A stretch of DNA of 21,532 nt from JBNKFQ01 sp050289385 (lineage in GTDB: Bacteria > Pseudomonadota > Gammaproteobacteria > Pseudomonadales > Porticoccaceae): assembly GCA_050289385.1 (NCBI GenBank), contig JBNKFQ010000294.1:1-21532 (forward strand), written 5' to 3'. Below, piece after piece: positions 14,946-21,532 of the stretch. The notes beneath the pieces were generated by a model. That model did no database searches. It saw only the letters and a program-made list of their open reading frames with translations, and was not told the origin of the DNA. Positions within the stretch are counted from its first letter, which is position 1, and every line of letters starts with the position of its first letter. The translations under genes were made by a program, and so were the position numbers.

Positions 14946-17825
14946 CTAACTCAACCTGCCGTGACACTGTTTGTATTTCTTGCCAGAACCACAAGGGCAC
15001 GGCTCATTACGGCCGACTTTGGGCATATCGCGCACAAACGGTTGGGCACTGGCCTCTGGCTCCGGAGCGGCTTCACCGCCGCCAGCCGCCATACCCGAAG
15101 CGGCGGCATGCTGAAATTGCATTTGCTGTTGCTGCTGAGCTTCCAGACGACGGCGCTCCATCTCCTCAGCCTCATTTGGCTCTGCTATCTGCACTCTGTT
15201 CAGGAAACGAGTCGTCTCAAATTTTACGTTATTCAACAGCTCCTGAAACAATTCAAAAGACTCACGCTTGTATTCCTGCTTGGGGTTTTTCTGGGCATAG
15301 GCTCGCAGATTAATCCCCTGACGCAAGTGATCCATATTGGAAAGATGCTCTTTCCAGAGGTTGTCCAGTACCTGCAACATAACCTGTTTTTCAATCACTC
15401 GCATTTCGGGGCCTACCTGCTCGCATTTTGCATCGTAGGCAGTGGTAATCTCGTGCTGAATTTTTTCACGCAGGCCAGCTTCGTTAAGACGATCATCTTC
15501 GTCAAGCCACTGTTGCAAGGGCAACTGACTGTTAAATTCCGCTTTTAATGCATCTTCAAGGCCCGCAACATCCCACTGTTCTTCCAGACTTTGTGGTGGA
15601 ATATGGGCGCTGATAACCGAGTCCACCACGTCGTGGCGAATATCGGCAATAATATCGGCAATATCCTCCGATTCGAGCAGATCATTGCGCTGCTGGTAAA
15701 CCACCTGGCGCTGATCGTTGGCAACGTCATCAAATTCCAGCAGATGTTTGCGAATATCGAAATTACGGCCTTCTACCTTGCGCTGCGCTTTTTCGATAGC
15801 GTTGGAAACCATGCGGTGTTCAATCGCCTCGCCTTCCTGCATGCCAAGGGCGCGCATCATGTTTTTAACCCGATCAGACGCAAACAAACGCATCAATGGA
15901 TCTTCCAGCGACAGATAAAAACGTGACAGGCCAGGATCACCCTGGCGTCCGGCGCGACCGCGCAGCTGGTTATCAATACGCCGCGATTCGTGACGCTCTG
16001 TACTGATAATATGCAAACCACCCGCTGCAATAACCTGGTCGTGACGCTTCTGCCAGTCGGCCTTGACAGCCTCAATTTGCGCTTCAGTCGGATTATCCAG
16101 TTGCGCGATCTCTGCTTCCCAACTACCACCCAGCACAATATCTGTACCGCGACCCGCCATGTTGGTGGCAATGGTCACCGTACCGGGGCGACCGGCCTGG
16201 GCAATAATATGTGCCTCTTTTTCGTGGAACTTGGCATTCAGCACCTGATGCTCGATTTTCTCTTTTTTAAGCAACGCCGACAGCAATTCGGACGTCTCAA
16301 TCGAGGCCGTACCCACCAGCACCGGCGCTTTCTTTTCGATGCAATGATTAATGTCTTCAATCACTGCCTTGTATTTTTCGATCTGACTCAAATAAACGAG
16401 ATCATTCAAGTCCTCACGTCGTATCTGCTTATTGGTTGGAATAACCAGCACCTGCAAGCCATAAATCTGATGAAACTCATAAGCTTCCGTATCAGCAGTA
16501 CCTGTCATACCCGATAACTTGCTGTACAAACGGAAATAGTTCTGGAAAGTGGTGGACGCAAGCGTCTGGCTTTCTTGCTGAATTTGTACACCCTCCTTTG
16601 CTTCTATCGCCTGATGCAATCCTTCGGACAAACGACGACCCGCGAGCTTGCGACCGGTATGTTCGTCGATCAGCACCACATTGCCACCCTCAACAATATA
16701 ATCCACATCGCGACGGAAAAGATGATGTGCTTTTAACGCGGCAAGCACATGATGCAATAACCCAAGGTTAGTAGCTTGATACAGGCTTTCATCATCCTTT
16801 AACAACCCGTCGCTGATCATCAGCTGTTCCACTTTTTCATGGCCCAACTCAGTCAGTTCGGCCTGGCGAGTTTTTTCATCTATGACAAAATGACCGGTTT
16901 CCAACAGCTGACATAAAGGTGGCTTCCCATCCTCGATCATGACCAGATCGTGGCCCAGTTGCTCCGCTTCTGCCAGCGCCGCATTTACCGATACCACTTC
17001 GGGTTCAACGCCCTTGCTTTTTTGTAACCTGACCTTACCAACCTGGATCTTGTCATTGCGAAGCGCATCCGACATGGGCCGCGGTGTCAGCAACTGCACC
17101 ATTGCGTTAATGCGTTTGTACATCTCGGAACTGTCACGGGCAGCACCGGAAATAATCAGTGGTGTACGCGCTTCATCAATCAGGATGGAATCCACTTCGT
17201 CGACAATAGCGAACGCCTGACCGCGTTGAACCTTGTCTTCATAACGCAACGCCATATTGTCGCGCAGGTAGTCAAAACCAAACTCGTTGTTGGTGCCGTA
17301 GGTGATATCGGCCGCGTAGTTGTCGTGCTTTTCCTGAGGCATCTGATTGGACAGAATCACGCCGACACGCAGCCCCAGAAATTCATAAACCGGCCTCATC
17401 CATTCCGCATCCCGACTGGCCAGGTAATCATTGACGGTAACGATATGCACGCCATCGCCGGTCAGGGCATTGAGGTAAGCCGGTAGCGTCGCCACCAGGG
17501 TTTTACCCTCGCCGGTACGCATTTCAGCTATTTTGCCTTCATGCAAAACCATGCCGCCGATCAACTGCACATCAAAATGGCGCATCCCGAGAGTACGGAC
17601 ACTGGCTTCTCGCACGGCGGCAAACGCTTCCGGTAGCAATTGGTCCAGACTTTCCCCATCCGCATAACGTCGCTTGAACTCATCCGTTCTGGCACGCAGT
17701 TCATCATCAGAAAGCGCCTTTACACTCTCTTCCAGGGCATTAATCGCTTTCACAGCTTTGCGCATGCGGCGCAACTCGCGATCATTCTTGCTGCCAAACA
17801 GCTTTTTCAACAGTTTATTAACCAT
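14946..17825 (-). CDS. secA: Preprotein translocase ATPase SecA
   Basis: 959 residues, longer than the 901 of Escherichia coli SecA. Walker A is in MRTGEGKTL (102-110), Walker B is DEVD (209-212) followed by SILIDEARTPLIISG, and the second motor domain has TNMAGRGTDIVLGGSW and QLRGRAGRQGDPG. The IRA/helical scaffold region (NLWKEHLSNMDHLRQGINLRAY) and the C-terminal zinc tail CPCGSGKKYKQCHG are present. Between MYKR (235-238) and GHFVIDEK (from 311) are about 75 residues where Escherichia coli has about 25. This net insertion of about 50 lies at the start of the preprotein-binding domain. The C-terminal linker is Gln- and Ala-rich. Family knowledge: SecA drives unfolded precursors through SecYEG with ATP. 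No SecM-like leader gene is seen upstream; instead there is a 173-nt gap with a 15-bp tandem repeat. Confidence 0.97.
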   Translation of the reverse strand: MVNKLLKKLFGSKNDRELRRMRKAVKAINALEESVKALSDDELRARTDEFKRRYADGESLDQLLPEAFAAVREASVRTLGMRHFDVQLIGGMVLHEGKIAEMRTGEGKTLVATLPAYLNALTGDGVHIVTVNDYLASRDAEWMRPVYEFLGLRVGVILSNQMPQEKHDNYAADITYGTNNEFGFDYLRDNMALRYEDKVQRGQAFAIVDEVDSILIDEARTPLIISGAARDSSEMYKRINAMVQLLTPRPMSDALRNDKIQVGKVRLQKSKGVEPEVVSVNAALAEAEQLGHDLVMIEDGKPPLCQLLETGHFVIDEKTRQAELTELGHEKVEQLMISDGLLKDDESLYQATNLGLLHHVLAALKAHHLFRRDVDYIVEGGNVVLIDEHTGRKLAGRRLSEGLHQAIEAKEGVQIQQESQTLASTTFQNYFRLYSKLSGMTGTADTEAYEFHQIYGLQVLVIPTNKQIRREDLNDLVYLSQIEKYKAVIEDINHCIEKKAPVLVGTASIETSELLSALLKKEKIEHQVLNAKFHEKEAHIIAQAGRPGTVTIATNMAGRGTDIVLGGSWEAEIAQLDNPTEAQIEAVKADWQKRHDQVIAAGGLHIISTERHESRRIDNQLRGRAGRQGDPGLSRFYLSLEDPLMRLFASDRVKNMMRALGMQEGEAIEHRMVSNAIEKAQRKVEGRNFDIRKHLLEFDDVANDQRQVVYQQRNDLLESEDIADIIADIRHDVVDSVISAHIPPQSLEEQWDVAGLEDALKAEFNSQLPLQQWLDEDDRLNEAGLREKIQHEITTAYDAKCEQVGPEMRVIEKQVMLQVLDNLWKEHLSNMDHLRQGINLRAYAQKNPKQEYKRESFELFQELLNNVKFETTRFLNRVQIAEPNEAEEMERRRLEAQQQQQMQFQHAAASGMAAGGGEAAPEPEASAQPFVRDMPKVGRNEPCPCGSGKKYKQCHGRLS

Positions 17826-17892
17826 TTATTTTTACTCGCCAGTACTTACTCATCAGTAAAAGTGGAAAATCGGGTGGGACAGGATAAACAAC

Positions 17893-17920
17893 TTAGTCTA
17901 AAGGGGTTTAGTCTGAAGGG
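17893..17920. repeat. 15-bp-period tandem repeat upstream of secA
   Basis: TTAGTCTAAAGGG (17893-17905) and TTAGTCTGAAGGG (17908-17920) differ at one base and repeat at 15 bp. They lie about 68-95 bp upstream of the secA start, in its probable promoter or leader region. Confidence 0.6.
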
Positions 17921-17998
17921 AGGCTTGGAACTCAACATCGGGGTTAACCACGATTCTCCGCCTTCGGATTAAACACTTCAGCTGAAAACGGAACGTTT

Positions 17999-18925
17999 TT
18001 AACTACCGGTACGCCGAATATAAGTTGCGGGATCGACCGAACGGCCGTGCTTGAACACTTCGAAATGAACATGTGGGCCAGTGGAGCGGCCACTGCTGCC
18101 CATAAGGGCTATCACCTGGCCTTTTTTAACAATATCGCCAGACTTGACCAAAGCTTGCTTGTTGTGGGCATAGCGCGTTACGTAACCGTCGCCGTGATCA
18201 ACCTCTACCATCAAGCCATAGCCCTTGTGTTCAGCAGCCCAGGTTACAACACCTGCCGCTGTTGCCACAACATCAGAGTCGGTCTTGCCAGCAAAATCGA
18301 CGCCGTTATGCCACGATCTCTTGCCGTGGAAGGGATCAGTGCGCCAACCATAAGACGAAGACATCCAGCCTTTGGTGATAGGTCGGCCGGTTACCGTGCT
18401 TTGTTCCTTGAGCTTGCGGTCAACCAGCATGGATTCCATCATCTGCAATTGCATCTCACGATCAGAGAGCTGTGCTTCCAACCGCGCAAACAGGCCATCG
18501 ATATCGGTGGGCGTTTCTCCATCGGGCACCGTTACCTCTGGCCCACCCACTGCCGGCACCCTGCTGAAGTCAAACTCACCTTCATCGAGACTGGCTACAT
18601 CGGTGAGACGCTCACCGAGGGCATCAAGGCGAACCAGGCGCGCCTGCATTTCTGCCAGCTTCGACGTCAATGCCGCCAGGCGACGGTAGGCCCTGTTTTT
18701 TTCTTCCCCCAACTGCATGCGCTGTTGATCCAGCTCGGCTTTCATCGCCTCAACAACTTCGACCAGCTCCGAAGAAGCTTTCGAATTGTTGATCAAGTGC
18801 CCGATCAGGATACCGGTGCCAGTGGGTAGAGCCAGAAAACAGAGCGACAGCAACACTTTCGCCCACCCATTGAGGGTAACCGCACGAGTGCCTTCCTGTT
18901 TATTACCAATAAATATAATCTTCAC
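17999..18925 (-). CDS. M23-family (LytM-type) metallopeptidase, membrane anchored
   Basis: 308 residues: a short cytoplasmic start, one membrane segment (about 22-44), a coiled-coil stretch (about 50-105) and a linker with a second helix (about 140-175). The C-terminal peptidase domain has zinc ligands His206 and Asp210 in HNGVDFAG, His285 and His287 in HVHFEV, and the conserved YAHN around His254. The active site therefore looks complete, unlike EnvC/NlpD-type activators, which have lost zinc ligands. Family knowledge: such enzymes cut peptide cross-links of peptidoglycan in the periplasm. The start is GTG at 18925 with a weak Shine-Dalgarno sequence; the beginning MKIIFIGNKQEGTRAVTLNGW matches the usual start of this lpxC-linked family. 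A related gene occupies the same place between lpxC and secA in Pseudomonas. A role in division or cell-wall growth is inferred from position. Confidence 0.92.
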   Translation of the reverse strand: MKIIFIGNKQEGTRAVTLNGWAKVLLSLCFLALPTGTGILIGHLINNSKASSELVEVVEAMKAELDQQRMQLGEEKNRAYRRLAALTSKLAEMQARLVRLDALGERLTDVASLDEGEFDFSRVPAVGGPEVTVPDGETPTDIDGLFARLEAQLSDREMQLQMMESMLVDRKLKEQSTVTGRPITKGWMSSSYGWRTDPFHGKRSWHNGVDFAGKTDSDVVATAAGVVTWAAEHKGYGLMVEVDHGDGYVTRYAHNKQALVKSGDIVKKGQVIALMGSSGRSTGPHVHFEVFKHGRSVDPATYIRRTGS

Positions 18926-19017
18926 AAAGCGAACTGTATTCTCGTAATAATTATGTTTACAGTACCTGGTTCACGATTTCGATTGATGAGACTCGCAATG
19001 CACCACCAACTCACACT

Positions 19018-19932
19018 TTACACCGCGAGTACCGGCCGGCTGTATGAGATGGGCGCAACAGCATCTTCTTCTTCAAAAGTCACCACTTCCCAGGCGTCAG
19101 TCTGATCGATCAATGCACACAACGATGCGTTATTTAGTCCATGTCCCGACTTGAAGGCTTCGAACTCACCAATCAGGCTGTTTCCCAACAAGTACAAATC
19201 ACCGATCGCGTCCAGAATTTTGTGTTTTACAAATTCGTCTTCGTAACGTAGCCCGTCTTCATTCAAGATCGAATACTCGTCTACGGCAATTGCGTTATCA
19301 ACACTGGCACCACGGGCCAACCCTTTGGAACGCATGTATTCAAATTCATGCACAAAACCGAAAGTGCGCGCGCGGCTCACTTCCTTGACAAAGGATGTGG
19401 TGGAAAAGTCAATCTCGGAATGCAAGGCGCGGTTTTGGAAGACCGGGTGGTTAAAATCGATGGTAAACGAGACCTTGAAGCCTTCAAAAGGCTTGAATCT
19501 GGCTACCTTGTCACCCTGATTCACGGTCACTTCCTTTTTGATACGTATAAACTTCTTGGGGGCTTCCTGCTCCGTAATACCTGCCGATTGCACCAGAAAA
19601 ACAAAAGGACCGGCACTGCCATCCATAATAGGAACTTCGGCTGCCGACACATCAATAATGGCGTTATCAATGCCCAGGCCAGCCATCGCCGACAGCAAAT
19701 GCTCGACAGTGGATACCCTGACATCCCCGTTGACCAGGGTCGTGGACAAGGTCGTATCACCCACGTTTTGAGCGAGAGCCCTGATCTCTACCACTGGAGA
19801 AAGATCAACGCGACGAAAGATAATACCGCTATCCGCTGGCGCCGGATGCAGGGTCAGATATACCTTTTCGCCGGTATGCAGACCAACGCCCGTCGCCCGG
19901 ATAGTGTTTTTCAGGGTGCGCTGCCTGATCAT
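19018..19932 (-). CDS. lpxC: UDP-3-O-acyl-N-acetylglucosamine deacetylase LpxC
   Basis: 304 residues from ATG 19932, which aligns MIRQRTLKNTIRATGVGLHTG with the Escherichia coli start; a GTG two codons upstream is less likely. GGGGG lies about 10 nt before the ATG. Catalytic zinc residues are all visible: His78 in STVEHLLSA, His237 and Asp241 in HKILDAIGD, and the general acid His264 in SGHGLNN. Glu77 is the general base. Family knowledge: LpxC catalyses the first committed step of lipid A synthesis in the cytosol, removing the acetyl group from UDP-3-O-acyl-GlcNAc, so the cell makes lipopolysaccharide or lipooligosaccharide. In enterics the protein is controlled by FtsH proteolysis; whether that holds here cannot be read. 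Three TTATCYGCAC repeats lie upstream in the 232-nt gap to ftsZ. Confidence 0.97.
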   Translation of the reverse strand: MIRQRTLKNTIRATGVGLHTGEKVYLTLHPAPADSGIIFRRVDLSPVVEIRALAQNVGDTTLSTTLVNGDVRVSTVEHLLSAMAGLGIDNAIIDVSAAEVPIMDGSAGPFVFLVQSAGITEQEAPKKFIRIKKEVTVNQGDKVARFKPFEGFKVSFTIDFNHPVFQNRALHSEIDFSTTSFVKEVSRARTFGFVHEFEYMRSKGLARGASVDNAIAVDEYSILNEDGLRYEDEFVKHKILDAIGDLYLLGNSLIGEFEAFKSGHGLNNASLCALIDQTDAWEVVTFEEEDAVAPISYSRPVLAV

Positions 19933-19963
19933 CGCCACAATTCCCCCACCAATTTCCTCACTT

Positions 19964-20010
19964 GAGTGCGGATAACCTTACGTGCAGATAACTACTTATC
20001 GTGCAGATAA
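19964..20010. repeat. Three direct repeats (TTATCYGCAC on the minus strand) upstream of lpxC
   Basis: On the plus strand, GTGCAGATAA occurs at 19982-19991 and 20001-20010 and GTGCGGATAA at 19966-19975 (spacings 16 and 19 bp). The outermost copy is also part of a palindrome, TTATC-5 nt-GATAA (19996-20010). They lie 34-78 bp upstream of the lpxC start, a fitting place for operator sites. Confidence 0.55.
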
Positions 20011-20164
20011 AGAGCGCAATCCTAACAGAAACTGTCAGCGGAGGACAGAGTTCAGCTTTATAGACCTGAGAGGCCTGTTGACGTCCGAGCTTCACCGCTG
20101 CCAGTCCAAACGTCCACAGGCTCCCCGGCATTCCTTGCCTGTTTGTTCAAGTCTTTCCGGGCTG

Positions 20165-21373
20165 TCAGTCTGCCTGTCTGCGCAGAAAAGCAGGTATGTC
20201 CAGATAGTCCATATCGGCGTCAGCCCTCGGCTCTTCCAGTTTACGCGCAGTTGCTTCTGCACCCTGTTGATGCTGCTGCGCCTGAACCTGACCAGCAGCC
20301 GGCTGCCGGTTGCGGCGAATGACAGTCGGCAACTCCATGGTTTCGTAGTTGGGTTCTCCATTGGACTTGCGCCCGGAGGCTGTGTTGTCCACAACCTTGG
20401 TGGGCACACGGTCGGTATCGCGACCAAGACCGGTAGCCACGACGGTGACGCGCAGATTGTCGCCCATATTCGGGTCGATAACCGTTCCCACCACCACGGT
20501 TGCGTCGTCGGAAGAAAACTGTTCGACCGTATCGCCCACATCCTGGAATTCCCCCAGCGACAAATCGGGGCCAGCTGTGATGTTGACCAGAATACCTTTT
20601 GCGCCCTGAAGGTTGATGTCTTCAAGCAGTGGGCTGTGTACCGCTGCTTCAGCGGCTTCACGTGCCCGCATTTCACCGGCTTTCTCACCGCTACCCATCA
20701 TTGCCATGCCCATTTCAGACATAACCGTGCGTACGTCTGCAAAGTCGACGTTAATCATGCCCGGACGGATGATGAGATCGGCAATACCTTGCACAGCGCC
20801 CAGCAGTACATCGTTAGCCGCTTTAAAGGCATCCAGCAAACTGGTAGAACTACCGAGTACAGATAACAGTTTTTCATTGGGAATGGTAATCAGCGAGTCA
20901 ACCCGATCGCGCAGGTGTTTGAGCCCCTCTTCAGCAATCACCATGCGCTTTTTGCCTTCAAAGGCAAACGGTCGCGTAACCACCGCCACGGTCAAAATAC
21001 CCATCTCCTTTGCCACATCGGCCACCACCGGCGCGCCACCTGTACCGGTGCCACCACCCATGCCCGCCGTGATAAACACCATATCGGCGCCCTGCAATAC
21101 ATCGGCAATGCGATCCCGATCTTCCAGCGCAGCCTGGTGCCCGACATCCGGATTGGCGCCGGCACCCAGACCCCGGGTTACATTATTGCCCAGTTGCAGC
21201 ACGGTAGCGTTACCGATGTCCTTCAACGCCTGAGCATCGGTATTGGCGCAAACAAACTCTACACCCTGCACATTACTGTCGATCATGTGCCGAACAGCGT
21301 TGCCGCCGCCACCACCGACACCGATCACTTTAATTTCCGCTGTGTCCGGAATACTGTCTACGATCTGAAACAT
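20165..21373 (-). CDS. ftsZ: Cell division GTPase FtsZ
   Basis: 402 residues. The GTP-binding signature is GMGGGTGTGGAPVVADVAKEMG (GGGTGTG at about 107-113), with VIGVGGGGGNAVRHM near the start and the T7 loop NVDFADVRTVMSEMG. A variable Gln-rich linker leads to the conserved tail DYLDIPAFLRRQAD, which binds FtsA and ZipA. I chose ATG at 21373 because GAGGA (21381-21385) lies 7 nt upstream; the open frame seven codons longer overlaps this site. Family knowledge: FtsZ polymers form the cytoplasmic Z ring that organises cell division. The gene follows ftsA after 88 nt, and lpxC follows after 232 nt, the standard order at the end of the dcw cluster. No clear terminator is seen between ftsZ and lpxC. 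Confidence 0.98.
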   Translation of the reverse strand: MFQIVDSIPDTAEIKVIGVGGGGGNAVRHMIDSNVQGVEFVCANTDAQALKDIGNATVLQLGNNVTRGLGAGANPDVGHQAALEDRDRIADVLQGADMVFITAGMGGGTGTGGAPVVADVAKEMGILTVAVVTRPFAFEGKKRMVIAEEGLKHLRDRVDSLITIPNEKLLSVLGSSTSLLDAFKAANDVLLGAVQGIADLIIRPGMINVDFADVRTVMSEMGMAMMGSGEKAGEMRAREAAEAAVHSPLLEDINLQGAKGILVNITAGPDLSLGEFQDVGDTVEQFSSDDATVVVGTVIDPNMGDNLRVTVVATGLGRDTDRVPTKVVDNTASGRKSNGEPNYETMELPTVIRRNRQPAAGQVQAQQHQQGAEATARKLEEPRADADMDYLDIPAFLRRQAD

Positions 21374-21380
21374 GATAATG

Positions 21381-21385
21381 TCCTC
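21381..21385 (-). promoter_or_regulatory. Ribosome binding site deciding the ftsZ start
   Basis: GAGGA on the minus strand, 7 nt before ATG at 21373. It rules against the start seven codons upstream. Confidence 0.75.
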
Positions 21386-21461
21386 ATTTTCCAAGCGTTA
21401 AAAGTTAAAAATCCAAATACCGTTTTATTTACAAAACTGTTCTGTCTTACAAAAAGTCTTT

Positions 21462-21532
21462 TCACAAATTTCCCTGAAACCACTGCTTCATTCGATCAAG
21501 GAAGCTCTCACCACGAACCGCTCTTCGCACGT
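21462..21532 (-). CDS. ftsA: Cell division protein FtsA (C-terminal end only)
   Basis: Only the last 23 codons are in the window. They read ...GESFLDRMKQWFQGNL followed by TGA (21462-21464). The amphipathic, basic and Trp-containing end matches the FtsA C-terminal membrane-targeting helix. Position directly before ftsZ on the same strand agrees. FtsA anchors FtsZ filaments to the inner membrane. The rest of the gene lies beyond the right edge. Confidence 0.85.
   Translation of the reverse strand, partial: VRRAVRGESFLDRMKQWFQGNL

Noticed and set aside
14890..15000. Extra 37 codons at the front of ArgJ
   Set aside because: They overlap the end of secA and are not ArgJ-like; ATG 14889 has a good ribosome site and gives the normal length.

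Overview
The window looks like a gammaproteobacterial chromosome, possibly marine and near the Cellvibrionales or Pseudomonadales. The right part has the order ftsA-ftsZ-lpxC-M23 peptidase-secA-argJ-mutT, followed by yacG-coaE-pilD-pilC-pilB-pilA, which I recall from Pseudomonas-type genomes. The genus cannot be fixed from sequence alone.

Left region (1 to about 5000) is a surface-glycan island, visibly AT-rich (row 841-900 is 28% GC by count, against 50% in a pilB row). On the minus strand it has the N-terminal part of an undecaprenyl-phosphate hexose-phosphate transferase (WcaJ type, running off the left edge), a GT4 glycosyltransferase and a WzxE-like flippase. A WecG/TagA-type GT26 glycosyltransferase is on the plus strand, followed by a convergent SAM methyltransferase.

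Middle region (about 5100 to 12120) is a type IV pilus cluster. A large O-antigen ligase/polymerase-family membrane protein with a C-terminal TPR-like part lies directly downstream of the pilin gene pilA. pilA ends at a strong intrinsic terminator and starts from a convincing sigma-54 promoter. The divergent set is pilB (assembly ATPase), pilC (platform protein) and pilD (prepilin peptidase/methylase). A composite palindromic repeat sits between pilC and pilD.

Next come coaE and yacG (overlapping by 4 bp), then mutT, argJ, secA, an M23 peptidase, lpxC, ftsZ and the 3' end of ftsA, all from mutT onward on the minus strand. Heptanucleotide repeat arrays lie on both sides of mutT, and one supplies its last codons.

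The most interesting inference is a phase-variable pilin glycosylation system. The left island could make an undecaprenyl-linked glycan (WcaJ-type initiation, GT4 and GT26 elongation, Wzx flipping). The ligase next to pilA could then attach it to pilin. The ligase carries a G10 homopolymer about 65 codons from its start, the kind of tract that switches genes by slippage. Other points for a second look are a net insertion of about 50 residues in SecA, a non-canonical CoaE P-loop (GSGKN), and three direct repeats upstream of lpxC. No interval of more than 300 bases lacks a gene.
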